Origin: Pseudocolwellia agarivorans
Lineage (GTDB): Bacteria > Pseudomonadota > Gammaproteobacteria > Enterobacterales > Alteromonadaceae
Assembly (NCBI RefSeq): GCF_002000085.1
Contig: NZ_MUZU01000002.1
Location: 554,224-618,223, forward strand
DNA: 64,000 nucleotides
Reading direction: 5' to 3'
Below are positions 30,100 through 39,435 of the stretch, piece by piece (the first letter of the stretch is position 1; each line of letters opens with the position of its first letter). The notes under the pieces were generated by a model. That model saw only the letters and a program-made list of their open reading frames with translations. It was not told where the DNA came from and searched no databases. The translations under genes were made by a program, and so were the position numbers.

Positions 30100-30711
30100 T
30101 TATTTGTTCTTATACGTAAATACTTGTAAAGCTAATTGCCATTTAATGGCCATTAATCGCAGTAATAAAATAATAGTAAATGCGATAGAGGCACTCAAAG
30201 TATCTGAAATATAAGGAGTTAAAAGTACATAAGCTGAACCGCCAGCAATACAACAAGCAGCGTAGAGCTCTTTTCTAAATATCAGAGGAATTTCGTTGGC
30301 TAACACATCTCTGATCATACCACCAAAACAGCCGGTTATAGTGCCCATAATTACAGCAATTAACGGTGGTACACCTGTACCTAAAGCTTTTGCAGTCCCC
30401 ATAACAACAAATAACGCTAAACCTAATGCATCGGCTATTTCTAGCGATTTTTCGGGTAATTTTTTCGAGCTATTAATCCATAAAATAGCAATTAAACTAG
30501 AACAAATAATCGCGTATATATAGCTAGGTTGAGTTACCCAAAAAACAGGTACGTCTAATAATAAATCTCTTACTGTTCCACCACCTATAGCGGTAACGGC
30601 ACCTAAAACTATAACGCCTATGCCGTCCATTTTTTTTTGATAGGCAATAATAGCTCCCGACAATGCAAAAACGCCGCATCCGATGAGATCAAACATAAAT
30701 AAGTAAGACAT
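30100..30711 (-). CDS. TRIC-type cation channel family protein (YadS/YicG-like)
   Basis: 203 aa with seven predicted helices. Two copies of the UPF0126 repeat are visible: GAVTAIGGGTVRDLLLDVPVFW (about residues 37-58) and GTITGCFGGMIRDVLANEIPLIF (about 123-145), each with the GG-x-x-RD signature. Prokaryotic members form trimeric monovalent-cation channels; older annotation called them glycine-related transporters. Lies alone on the minus strand between the helicase and the sigma factor. Confidence 0.9.
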   Translation of the reverse strand: MSYLFMFDLIGCGVFALSGAIIAYQKKMDGIGVIVLGAVTAIGGGTVRDLLLDVPVFWVTQPSYIYAIICSSLIAILWINSSKKLPEKSLEIADALGLALFVVMGTAKALGTGVPPLIAVIMGTITGCFGGMIRDVLANEIPLIFRKELYAACCIAGGSAYVLLTPYISDTLSASIAFTIILLLRLMAIKWQLALQVFTYKNK

Positions 30712-30752
30712 TTTATTTCTCTTAAAAAATGTTGTTTATTTTTCTATAAAAA

Positions 30753-30775
30753 AAGGCAAGTCAGTAACTCGCCTT
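30753..30775 (-). terminator. Terminator of the sigma-32-like operon
   Basis: On the minus strand a 9-bp stem (AAGGCGAGT / ACTTGCCTT, one G-T pair) with a 5-base loop is followed by seven T. It lies about 100 bases past the sigma factor stop codon. Confidence 0.75.
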
Positions 30776-30871
30776 AATTAGATCAATATAACATTTTACT
30801 CAAGTTTGTTAATACACATTCGAACGTTCATTTTCATTCTGATAACCAATAGCCTCTTTCAGTAATAAAAA

Positions 30872-31729
30872 CTAGGCAGCAAATATCGCCATTTTTTTTC
30901 TAATGTTATTAATAGCTCTTTCCTCTAATTGTCGAATACGTTCATGAGAAATCCCATATTTATCTGCAAGAGATTTATGAGTTTGTCGTTCATCAGATAA
31001 CCATCGGTTAATAAGAATATCTTTACTGCGATCATCTAACGTATCGATAACCTCTTTGACTTTTTCTAAAGATTTTTTGGTAAAGTCTTCGTTTATGAGT
31101 TTGTTAGAGAACGGTTCAGATTTGTCTTCTAGTAAATGGCCTAAAGTAGAAGACGAGCCCTCCTCGTCGTTATCTGCCGAAGCATCAATAAAAACATCAG
31201 GCTGACTTAACTGTACCTCCATATCGTTAACATCGGCTTCGCTAACACCTAAATGATCAGCTATCTCTTTTTTTTCTTTATAACTTAACCATTCAGTTTT
31301 CGCTTTTAAACTTCTTAAATTATAAAAAAGTTTACGCTTCGCCTTTGTGGTTGCTGATTTAACTAATCGCCAATTACGCAGTACATATTCTTGTATTTCT
31401 GCTTTAATGTAATGCACAGCAAAACTCGCTAACCTCACGCCAAAATCGAGGCTAAATTTTTTTACCGACTTCATTAATCCAATAGTCCCTTCTTGAACTA
31501 AATCTTCTATGGGCAAACCATAGCCTTGATATCCTTTGGCTATATAAGCAACAAAGCGTAAATGCGACATAATAATTTGTTGCGCTGCGGCTAAGTCATT
31601 ATTTTCTTGGTAATTTGAAAACAATGTTTTTTCTTGCTCTTCATTCAACGCAGGTATGCTATTAACATGCGTTAAGTATGATTGAAAACACCCTGTATTG
31701 GCTAAGGAAATAGGAAGTTGAATTGACAT
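30872..31729 (-). CDS. rpoH: RNA polymerase sigma-32 (RpoH)-like factor
   Basis: 285 aa. Region 2 contains IIMSHLRFVAYIAKGYQGYGLPIEDLVQEGTIGLM (residues about 52-86, quoted motif core DLVQEGTIGLM), the RpoH box appears as KRKLFYNLR (about 131-139; E. coli has QRKLFFNLR), and region 4 ends with SLADKYGISHERIRQLE. So it is of the heat-shock class. It is not next to ftsYEX, the usual rpoH neighbours, so it may be a second, diverged sigma-32. AAGGAGG precedes the start. It is coupled to the 92-aa membrane protein gene upstream (2-base gap), and an Hsp20 gene lies 5.5 kb away. Confidence 0.82.
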   Translation of the reverse strand: MSIQLPISLANTGCFQSYLTHVNSIPALNEEQEKTLFSNYQENNDLAAAQQIIMSHLRFVAYIAKGYQGYGLPIEDLVQEGTIGLMKSVKKFSLDFGVRLASFAVHYIKAEIQEYVLRNWRLVKSATTKAKRKLFYNLRSLKAKTEWLSYKEKKEIADHLGVSEADVNDMEVQLSQPDVFIDASADNDEEGSSSTLGHLLEDKSEPFSNKLINEDFTKKSLEKVKEVIDTLDDRSKDILINRWLSDERQTHKSLADKYGISHERIRQLEERAINNIRKKMAIFAA

Positions 31730-31731
31730 AG

Positions 31732-32010
31732 TTATCCCTCCTTATGATTAGATTTGTTTGTTAACGTTTTATTTAAAAAGCGCGAATTAAAGCGCTTAGT
31801 TCCAGGTACTAACATACTCAGTTCTTTTTGCATTTTTGTATCTAATGTTGAGGTGTTAACCAAGCGTTTTTGTATATGACTTTGCTGTGGGTAAGAACTT
31901 TTAATTGTTTGATTTTGTTTAACGGTAGTAAAAGCGGAAACACCTATACCTACAACCGCAGTTACTAACACCAGTAAAATTTTGAATATTGATTTATTTT
32001 TTGAAGTCAT
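31732..32010 (-). CDS. Small single-span membrane protein co-transcribed with the sigma factor
   Basis: 92 aa, not recognised. Short basic N-terminus, one hydrophobic segment (residues about 9-27, FKILLVLVTAVVGIGVSAF) and a basic hydrophilic remainder expected outside the cytoplasm. GAGGAT lies before the start. Only two bases separate its stop from the sigma gene start, so both are made from one message. It could modulate the sigma factor, but no anti-sigma motif is present and most of it would face the periplasm. Confidence 0.65.
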   Translation of the reverse strand: MTSKNKSIFKILLVLVTAVVGIGVSAFTTVKQNQTIKSSYPQQSHIQKRLVNTSTLDTKMQKELSMLVPGTKRFNSRFLNKTLTNKSNHKEG

Positions 32011-32127
32011 GATATATCCTCATTTAAGCAATATAAAACAAGCTCAAATAATGTACTTTAAAAAGCTACACGTATTTGTAATAGTCGTAAATGGGGCTTA
32101 ATATTTTTGAATACCTGCCCCATTGTA

Positions 32128-33057
32128 TTACTCTGAAATATTATTTGCTTCGTCCTCCTCTTGTTCTGACGTTTCTGAAATAAACTTATCTACCGATACA
32201 TTAGCCAGTGTTTCAAATTTTAGCTTAGGTATAGTAAACCATTGGTTAATATCGTTTCTTTTTACAAAGTAATTATCGTTATTAGCAGCAAATGAGTAGA
32301 TATACTCTGTATTTTTATCATCATGAATAATCAGTTTATTTGTCGCTTCGTATGTTTCCTCTGCAATTCCCGATACAGTTAAGCTCGTTAATTGATTAAC
32401 CAAGTCGGTTATGCTTTCTGTATTTAACGATTGCTGATCATTAAGTTTGCCAGGCGATGTTAACTGCCACTCATTGTCATGCTTTTCTAAATTAACGCTT
32501 GAATGGCTTACTTTGCTAATGCCGTTAATTGAAAGTAACGACTTATCTAACCAGTCGCTTGCTTTAGTACTCAATTGATAAGCGCTATACTCGATAGAAA
32601 AAACCTCATCTCCATCCGCATCACGCACATAAAGCTGCTTATAACTGGGCGATTCACCCAATAATAACTCGTGCTTATTGTTGTTTTTATCTGTAAACAC
32701 AATGCGTTTTTCAAAGTTATCTTCAGCAACTTTAAAGCGCTCATGGCTGCTTGCGGTACGCGTGACAGGCCAAGTGACTTGCGTATCTATTAATTCAGAA
32801 GTTAAAGAGGCTATTTTACTTGCCACTAGAGGTAGCTCTGGATGCTCCTTTAATCGCCAATCTCCTTCATGTTTAGTGAGTATGAGTTCAGTATCCTTGG
32901 CAATTATTTGTATCTGGTTCAACTCGTTTTTATCCATATGAACAAGTGATTGAGGGTTTATATTACTTTGCATCCCTGAATTAGTAGAAAACAATAGACC
33001 CGCAATAATTAATTGCAATAAAAATAAGGCCGACAATGTAGTAATGTGTTTGCTCAT
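32128..33057 (-). CDS. DUF4340 domain-containing membrane-anchored protein
   Basis: 309 aa. One N-terminal hydrophobic segment (about residues 6-24) anchors a beta-rich periplasmic part. Two DUF4340-like stretches are visible: one around residues 45-130 (ILTKHEGDWRLKEHPELPL; WPVTRTASSHERFKV) and one around 185-270 (NLEKHDNEWQLTSPG). In many bacteria this gene follows the Gld-type ABC exporter genes, as here with a 9-base gap, which suggests work in the same complex. Biochemical role unknown. Confidence 0.8.
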   Translation of the reverse strand: MSKHITTLSALFLLQLIIAGLLFSTNSGMQSNINPQSLVHMDKNELNQIQIIAKDTELILTKHEGDWRLKEHPELPLVASKIASLTSELIDTQVTWPVTRTASSHERFKVAEDNFEKRIVFTDKNNNKHELLLGESPSYKQLYVRDADGDEVFSIEYSAYQLSTKASDWLDKSLLSINGISKVSHSSVNLEKHDNEWQLTSPGKLNDQQSLNTESITDLVNQLTSLTVSGIAEETYEATNKLIIHDDKNTEYIYSFAANNDNYFVKRNDINQWFTIPKLKFETLANVSVDKFISETSEQEEDEANNISE

Positions 33058-33066
33058 TTTATTCCC

Positions 33067-35970
33067 CTATTGTGCTAACCAAGTTAAATAATGGCGTTGT
33101 TTGTTCTTTCTATGTTGCCGCTCTAATATCGCAATCCCCGCTAACATAACAAGCGCTAAAATATAGTTACCGTATTCCCAAAACAGCTGTTCGCTATGCT
33201 CCATTGGCGGTAATGTTCTATTAAAGTTACCGTGAGAACGAATACTCATTAGCGCTCGGTCTTCTAGAGACCAATCAATAGTATTCACTAAAAGCTGTAA
33301 GCTATTTAGGTAGTCGGTTTGCGATACTCCACCCGTAAACTGTAGTACTTGGTCTTGAACAAAATCATTCGAGCTAAACAAAATAATACGCGCACTTTCA
33401 GGTGCGTGATTAATAACGCTAGTAACATCGAATGAATTTTCTTCTGGGTTAGATGACGCTGAACTTTCTTCTGCTGTGTTTTTGTTTTCAGCCGTTTTGT
33501 TTTCAACAAGTAACGGTGACTCTTTATCAGCAAAATAAGACGTAAATTTACCTTGAGCAATAACTCCCATTAACTGCTCTTTAGTGTCACCCTCGGCACT
33601 GTAATTTGTTTCACCTAGTTGATTCACCGTAGGCATAATATTAAGTGAAGACGATGTCCATGCTTCAGCTGAGCTTGATACTAATGGGGTAAAGCTAACA
33701 TTCGACTTTTTGTCATCAATATTGATTGGCGAAGACCATGCCATAGTTAACTGCGGAAGTTCAGACGTTATTAAGTTGTCTTTATTTAACCCCGCTCTAA
33801 TGTCGGCAAAATATGGATAATCTAGCATGCGCATTTCTTGTAGCTGAAAACCGCCAACATTACGAGTAACAGGGATAGGAAACGAAGCATTACTTGGGTC
33901 CATCACCAAACTATTTTCAATACTTAAACCATGATGCGATAACCATTGAGATAAGCCACTTTCAACAGGCGACATAGATAAACTACCACCGCTAAAATTA
34001 ACGCTATATGGCGAAGTTGCCGCGATAACCGTACCGCCTTTCATCAAAAATTGGTCAACCGCAAAAAGTTGTTTCTGATCTAATGATTTGGGCGACATTA
34101 ACATAAGAATATCAGCTTCGCCGGAAACACTCCCATCAGATAAATCTTCTTTTAATACATTAAACTCAGCACCTAACATACGTTCTAGTTGACTATATTT
34201 AGCGCTAGGCATTGCATAGCCGTTATAGGGTTCTGCATTGGGGGTAACAAGGGCTACATTTTTATTAAAACCTGAAGCAAAACGTTTAATGGCGGCATCT
34301 AAGTTTCGATCAAAGCTTGCTTCGCTAAAGTCATCAAGTGGTATTTGAACCATTTGTTCGCCACCCACAAGTGTTAAATAAAAGTAGAACGATTGGTTTG
34401 AAAATATGCTGGTAGACATAGGTTGAAAACCGTAATCGTCAGCAATTTGTTTCGCTAAGCTGCCACCATTTTTTTCAGGTTCAACAAAGTTAACCGTGAG
34501 TTTGTTGTTTGATTTAAGTTGTATGTTTTCAAGCTGTTGTTTAACCGTTTTTTTAAATTCGATTAATTGTTCAGGGAGTTTATCGTTTGCTGATATATAA
34601 CCTGTAAACGTTATATTTTGCTTAACAGTATCAAACAAGTTACCCGCACTCTGATAATTTTGTAACACCGTTTTTATTGCACGTGTAATATCATGTTCAG
34701 GGTTACGTAAAAGCACCTCTACATCTGACTCTGCACGCGCGCTTACTTCAATTAAATCTCTAAAACCTAACACCTCATGCTCGTCACCATATTGCACAAG
34801 TACATTAAAATATGAACTCACAATAGAAGCTTGATAACGGTCTGCTACTTGAAATGGCATAGGTTTTATACCAAAGCTGGTGTTGGCTTCTTCTTCAAGT
34901 TCTGGATTTTTTTGTGGGTCTATAAATTCAACTCTTACTCTGCCCTTAGCTGCGACTTCATATTCTTGTAGTAGATCTTTTATTTGCGGTACAAGGGGCG
35001 CCAGTAAAGGGTGCGTTTTTTCACTAAAATAACCACGGATCAACATAGGCTCTTGTAATTGAGTAAGGTAACTTTCTGTAGCCTCAGAAATAGAATACTG
35101 TTTACCCGCTGTAGTATCCCAACGTAATTGAGGTAACTGGCTAAGCCATAAATTAGCCGCCAGTAAATTTATGGCGAGCAAGCTGGTAATAAACTGCCAA
35201 TTTTTATGGTGTTGAGTTTTTTGCTGAGTAACCCAACGCTCTTTTTCTAAAAAGTATGTGTTAAGCGCTAAAAACACGAACGTTAAAGAAACGTAATAAT
35301 ACAAATCTCGCAGGTCAATAACACCACGCGTAATATCTTCAAACCGAGATCCTGTACCTAATTGTCTTAAAAATTCAGCGCTTTGATGATCTAAAAAACC
35401 TGTAATAGCAGCAGAACCAATAAAATAGAATAAACCGCAAATAAAACAAGCTGTAATTAAGCTTACTATTTGATTATCACTTCTTGCAGATACAGCCAAA
35501 CCTATGGCTATATAAGCACTACCAAGTAGTAATACCGCTAAATAGCCTGATACAACCGGCCCCCAATCAAGATCCCCTAAAAAGCTAACGGTTATAGGTA
35601 AAGGTACGGTGATAAGCAGTGCTATGGCTAATAAAAACAAACAACTTAAAAACTTACCGATAACAAAATGCCAAAGAGGCACTGATAAGGTATGAACATA
35701 TTCAATGGTGCCACTGCGTCTTTCTTCGCTCCAAAGCTTCATCGTTAAAGTTGAACACAAGAAAATAAGAAGCAACGGCATCCACTCAAACATAGGACGA
35801 ACATCAGCAATGTTTCTTGAGAAGAAAGCCTCGCCCCAAAAAAATATAAATAAAGTAATCGCAACAAAAGCACCAATAAATAGGTAAGCAATAGGTGATG
35901 AAAAAAACAACGCTATTTCTTTTTGTGCAATACGTAATGTATTAAATTGAGCTGATTGATCAGGCTGCAT
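33067..35970 (-). CDS. Gld-type ABC transporter permease fused to a GldG-like domain
   Basis: 967 aa from the ATG at 35970, preferred over the upstream frame extension because AAGGAGG is 6 bases before it; it overlaps the ATPase gene end by 11 bases. Residues 1-250 are an ABC-2 permease (six helices, SSPIAYLFIGAFVAIT opening, like GldF). Residues about 280-950 are a large periplasmic GldG-like domain with ABC_transp_aux features and a final helix (ILALVMLAGIAILE) before a basic tail. GldF and GldG are separate proteins in Flavobacteria; here they are one chain. This organism type does not glide by the Gld machinery, so the cargo is unknown. Confidence 0.85.
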   Translation of the reverse strand: MQPDQSAQFNTLRIAQKEIALFFSSPIAYLFIGAFVAITLFIFFWGEAFFSRNIADVRPMFEWMPLLLIFLCSTLTMKLWSEERRSGTIEYVHTLSVPLWHFVIGKFLSCLFLLAIALLITVPLPITVSFLGDLDWGPVVSGYLAVLLLGSAYIAIGLAVSARSDNQIVSLITACFICGLFYFIGSAAITGFLDHQSAEFLRQLGTGSRFEDITRGVIDLRDLYYYVSLTFVFLALNTYFLEKERWVTQQKTQHHKNWQFITSLLAINLLAANLWLSQLPQLRWDTTAGKQYSISEATESYLTQLQEPMLIRGYFSEKTHPLLAPLVPQIKDLLQEYEVAAKGRVRVEFIDPQKNPELEEEANTSFGIKPMPFQVADRYQASIVSSYFNVLVQYGDEHEVLGFRDLIEVSARAESDVEVLLRNPEHDITRAIKTVLQNYQSAGNLFDTVKQNITFTGYISANDKLPEQLIEFKKTVKQQLENIQLKSNNKLTVNFVEPEKNGGSLAKQIADDYGFQPMSTSIFSNQSFYFYLTLVGGEQMVQIPLDDFSEASFDRNLDAAIKRFASGFNKNVALVTPNAEPYNGYAMPSAKYSQLERMLGAEFNVLKEDLSDGSVSGEADILMLMSPKSLDQKQLFAVDQFLMKGGTVIAATSPYSVNFSGGSLSMSPVESGLSQWLSHHGLSIENSLVMDPSNASFPIPVTRNVGGFQLQEMRMLDYPYFADIRAGLNKDNLITSELPQLTMAWSSPINIDDKKSNVSFTPLVSSSAEAWTSSSLNIMPTVNQLGETNYSAEGDTKEQLMGVIAQGKFTSYFADKESPLLVENKTAENKNTAEESSASSNPEENSFDVTSVINHAPESARIILFSSNDFVQDQVLQFTGGVSQTDYLNSLQLLVNTIDWSLEDRALMSIRSHGNFNRTLPPMEHSEQLFWEYGNYILALVMLAGIAILERQHRKNKQRHYLTWLAQ

Positions 35971-36922
35971 TTTTAGCCTCCTTGCCTTTTTTAACCGCTT
36001 GTTTTTTACTTGAATAAACATCGTTATTAATTTGATTAAATACGGTTTCTAAATCTCTTTTTTGTGGGTAAAGCGCAAATAAATTAGCGCCAGCTTCAAT
36101 AATAACTTTACTCATATCACTACAAATAGTGCGCGAAAACTCTTGTTTAGATATTTCTACAAGTAAGGTGTTGTTATTATTTACTTCAATATTTTTGACA
36201 CCTGAAACCTTTTTCAACATGTCTAAGTTTTTACAATCTGTTTCAACAATAAGGTGCTTGCTGTGTTGCAGTACGTCTAATTTTTCGTCAAGCACAAGCT
36301 GCCCAGATTTAAGTATGAGAACACGATCACACAAAGCATTAACTTCTTGCATAATATGTGTTGAAAGAATAACCGTAGCCTCTTGCGCAATATCTTTAAT
36401 TAACTGGCGCATATGCTGTGTTTGTTCAGGGTCTAAACCATTCGTTGGCTCGTCTAATATAAGTAATTTAGGTTTTCCTAAAATCGCTTGTGCAACCCCT
36501 ACCCTTTGTTTATAACCTCGCGAAAGTGTTTGAATAGGTGCCAGCAATTTAGCACTTAAATCAGTGGCTTTGATCACTCGCTTTATTTCTTCAACTTTTT
36601 CTGTAATTTTTAACCCTTTTAGATCAGCCGCATAATCCAAATATTCAGCCACACTCATTTCAGGATAAACAGGTAAACTTTCAGGTAAATAACCTAAATG
36701 CTTTTGTAATAGTTTGGGATTTTTTTTAAGAGAAATACCGTTAAAAGATACTTCGCCTTGGTCAGCTTCAAGGTATCCACTCACTATTTTCATAATAGTG
36801 GTTTTACCTGCGCCATTGTGTCCGAGCAGACCAATGATCTCACCTTTTTTAATTGAGAAACTCACATCATCTACAGCAACAAAACTGCCATAGTTGCGAG
36901 TTAAATGACTCACGTTAAACAT
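35960..36922 (-). CDS. ABC transporter ATPase (GldA-like)
   Basis: 320 aa. Walker A GHNGAGKTT (about residues 34-42), ABC signature LSRGYKQRVG (about 134-143), Walker B KLLILDEPTNGLDP (about 151-164) and the switch His in STHIMQEV (about 190-197). It is the nucleotide-binding subunit for the fused permease encoded immediately downstream with overlapping genes. The C-terminal ~90 residues form the extra domain seen in CcmA/NodI/GldA-type ATPases and end in a lysine/alanine-rich tail. Confidence 0.92.
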   Translation of the reverse strand: MFNVSHLTRNYGSFVAVDDVSFSIKKGEIIGLLGHNGAGKTTIMKIVSGYLEADQGEVSFNGISLKKNPKLLQKHLGYLPESLPVYPEMSVAEYLDYAADLKGLKITEKVEEIKRVIKATDLSAKLLAPIQTLSRGYKQRVGVAQAILGKPKLLILDEPTNGLDPEQTQHMRQLIKDIAQEATVILSTHIMQEVNALCDRVLILKSGQLVLDEKLDVLQHSKHLIVETDCKNLDMLKKVSGVKNIEVNNNNTLLVEISKQEFSRTICSDMSKVIIEAGANLFALYPQKRDLETVFNQINNDVYSSKKQAVKKGKEAKNAA

Positions 36923-37145
36923 GGTAGTCTCCGAAAATTACTGAGAAAGAGTTATATTAATTATTGGTTTTTCAAGATTAGTTTTTAACGTACACATTAC
37001 GTTGAAAAGGGTCGAATAATACATTGTTAAAATCTCCATAGTTATAAAGGGAATATTCCCAAAACAAAGTACATAACGAGTTAAATGGCTTGATATGGTC
37101 TAAAAATAAAAATTCAATAACACCAACTAACACCCAAAAAATAGT

Positions 37146-37172
37146 TTGAGGGTGTAATAACTACACCCTCAA
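37146..37172 (-). terminator. Terminator of the hsp20 gene
   Basis: Perfect 11-bp stem (TTGAGGGTGTA / TACACCCTCAA) with a 5-base loop directly after the stop codon. It is flanked by a T run on each strand, so it may act both ways. Confidence 0.85.
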
Positions 37173-37177
37173 TTTTT

Positions 37178-37672
37178 TTAGGCCACTTTATCTGCTTTTG
37201 ATTCTTTAGTGGCTTTTGGATTGTCTTGCGTTTGATGTTCAATCGCTTTTGCCTGTTGATTAATTGCAATCGACTTAGGCTTCATCGCTTCAGGAATTTC
37301 TTTCACTAAACTAATAGTGAGCAATCCATTAGAAAGATCCGCATTGGTTACTTCAACATAATCAGCCAAGTTGAACTTGCGCTCAAAGCTACGGTTTGCA
37401 ATTCCTTGATACAGGTATTTACGCTCTTCTTTCACGTTTTTATTACCTCGTACCGTTAGCACGCCTTTTTCAACCTGAATATCGAGTTCGTCTTGTGTAA
37501 AACCAGCTAATGCTAACGTAATGGCATATTGGTTTTCGTCAATAACCTCAATATTGTATGGGGGATAAACACTAGCGGATGTGTCTGATGTAAAAGCATG
37601 GTCAATTAACGATGCTAAACGATCAAAGCCAACGCTATTGCGGTAAAGTGGGGTTAAATCAAGTGAGTTCAT
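37178..37672 (-). CDS. Small heat-shock protein of the Hsp20/IbpA family
   Basis: 164 aa from the ATG at 37672, chosen because GGAGG is 8 bases upstream and the sequence then begins MNSLDLTPLYRNSVGFDRL as in IbpA/IbpB. The alpha-crystallin domain spans about residues 35-130 (YPPYNIEV, ALAGFTQDELDI, ERKFNLADYV, LLTISLVKEIPE). It is an ATP-independent holdase. A charged C-terminal tail follows. The message leader is about 80 bases and holds a small CTTC/GGAG pairing that could cover the ribosome site, a possible thermosensor that would need testing. Confidence 0.93.
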   Translation of the reverse strand: MNSLDLTPLYRNSVGFDRLASLIDHAFTSDTSASVYPPYNIEVIDENQYAITLALAGFTQDELDIQVEKGVLTVRGNKNVKEERKYLYQGIANRSFERKFNLADYVEVTNADLSNGLLTISLVKEIPEAMKPKSIAINQQAKAIEHQTQDNPKATKESKADKVA

Positions 37673-38028
37673 AATATATCCTCCGTTAGAAGCAACATAA
37701 AAATAAAAACAATTTAAGTGATTAATACCAAACGCATTAATGAATTGACCTATTTTATACGAAGAATAAATTGTCAAATACAAGGCATTTATTTTAATAA
37801 CTAGTTGTTCTAATTATTAAATAACGATGTAATTGGCCATTTAGACAAGTATAAATGATCAATTGGTTATTGTGATTGGTATAGAGTTCTTTTAAAGACA
37901 TCTCTATCACAGTGATTTATTTAGGGTCTTTGAAAGGTAAAACAAGACTTTTTTTTATAAAAATTTTAAATAAAAAAATAAAATTTTATAATGTTGAGGA
38001 ATATTTATCTCGGTCTAATAAAGGGGGT
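37673..38028. other. Intergenic region upstream of hsp20
   Basis: No gene. On the minus strand TTGTAT (37778-37783) and TATAAA (37754-37759) are 18 bases apart and could be the hsp20 promoter; no clear sigma-32 consensus was found. The zapE-proximal part (about 37950-37995) is almost pure A/T with an imperfect AAAATTTTA inverted repeat that may end the zapE transcript. Confidence 0.35.
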
Positions 38029-39285
38029 TTACAATAGAGTATTATCTCTATATTCCACCGAAGCCATTTCTCTTAACCGGCTTTTGGTACGTTCAAATTC
38101 AAACATTAATGAACCACTATTATAAAGTTGCTCTTGTGGCACGTAAGCCGTTATAAATACATTTAAATTACAATCGTAGCATTCATCAATTAGGGCAATA
38201 AAACGTCTTGCAGCATCGTCCATGGGTGCTAACATAATTTCACGCTCACCTGTTGTTCCTGCTGACACATTGATATTTGAGCCATTATCTTCAGTGCCTC
38301 TCGCTTTTATTCTTTCATAGGTTTGCCCACTCATAGGTGGAACATTAAACAATAACAAGGTGCTAAATTGTTTCGCTAATTCTATGTAATCAAAATGGCT
38401 ACGCGCGCCTTGGCATAGTTGGGAAAAATCAAAACAAATAACGGGTTTATCTGTTTGAGTATTTTTAGCCATGTAGTTAATTTGTCGACCTAAAATATTA
38501 ATCGAACGATGTTGAGCAAGCTCAGGCTGAGTTTCTTCCAAAACATTCAAATTAAATCGGCTTAATAAGTTTTGATGCAGCTCTATTTGCTGCTGGGCGC
38601 TATGAGGTAATTCAAAATAGTTTTGAGCATAAGTTAACGCACGGTGGCGATGATCTTGTTCTCCATTTAAATGTAATACTTGCGTGTGTTGTTCAATAGC
38701 CGCAATGGCAGGTAAAAATAGATCTCGCTGTAAGCCATTTCGGTACAACTCGTTAGGCGCACAGTTACTGGTACTTACCACAACAATGTTCAACTCGAAC
38801 ATAAATTTCAGTAAATTACCCAGTAGCATAGCGTCACCAATGTCTGAAACAAAAAACTCGTCAAAACATAAAACGCGATATTGCTGACTAAATTTTTCAG
38901 CAATATGCTTTAATGGTTCGGGTTTACCTGAAAGTTCTTTAAGTTGGCGATGTACGTCTTGCATAAAATGATGAAAATGTTGTCGCTTACATACTTTATC
39001 AAGCTCTTTATTAGACTCTTTATTAGGCTCTTTATTAGGTAATGTATTAGCCAAGCTACTTACAAATAAGTCCATTAAAAAGGTTTTGCCACGCCCTACT
39101 TTCCCCCATAAATAAAGGCCTTTAACAGCTGTGCGACTTTGGCTACTTTCACTAACATTTTCTGATTGAAGCGTTACATATAGTTGTTGCAACAATTCAA
39201 CCGCTTGTTGCTGAGCAGGATCAAAGCTTATTTTATTTGAGCTAACTAAAGCTTGGTATTGTTTGATAGGTGAACTATTTGGCAT
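38029..39285 (-). CDS. zapE: Cell division protein ZapE (AFG1-like ATPase)
   Basis: 418 aa, somewhat longer than E. coli ZapE (375). Walker A GLYLWGKVGRGKTFLMDLF (about residues 51-69), Walker B VLCFDEFFVSDIGDAMLL (about 136-153) and the C-terminal TKSRLREMAS motif of the family. ZapE is a peripheral ATPase of the Z-ring needed under stress. Residues about 73-95 are a Lys/Asn/Glu-rich insertion with a short repeated unit (NKEP/NKES/NKEL), unusual for the family. Divergent from the cyclophilin gene. Confidence 0.93.
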   Translation of the reverse strand: MPNSSPIKQYQALVSSNKISFDPAQQQAVELLQQLYVTLQSENVSESSQSRTAVKGLYLWGKVGRGKTFLMDLFVSSLANTLPNKEPNKESNKELDKVCKRQHFHHFMQDVHRQLKELSGKPEPLKHIAEKFSQQYRVLCFDEFFVSDIGDAMLLGNLLKFMFELNIVVVSTSNCAPNELYRNGLQRDLFLPAIAAIEQHTQVLHLNGEQDHRHRALTYAQNYFELPHSAQQQIELHQNLLSRFNLNVLEETQPELAQHRSINILGRQINYMAKNTQTDKPVICFDFSQLCQGARSHFDYIELAKQFSTLLLFNVPPMSGQTYERIKARGTEDNGSNINVSAGTTGEREIMLAPMDDAARRFIALIDECYDCNLNVFITAYVPQEQLYNSGSLMFEFERTKSRLREMASVEYRDNTLL

Positions 39286-39435
39286 TAGTTTTATGATATT
39301 TAAGCGTAATGAATAACAAGTGTATTCTATCGTAAAACACGAATGGCGTCAGTGAATGTGTTTTATCTTAATTTATAAATAACATCTGTTAAAATAAATC
39401 AGACTTCCTCTATTTCATAATAAAAAGGGTTTTAC

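Noticed and set aside
30100..30711. Glycine transporter annotation for the UPF0126 gene
   Set aside because: The GG-x-x-RD repeats identify a TRIC-type cation channel; glycine transport is old annotation only.
37673..37783. Sigma-32 promoter or ROSE thermometer for hsp20
   Set aside because: No CCCCAT-type -10 was found, and the only pairing over the ribosome site is a 4-bp CTTC/GGAG, too weak to claim.
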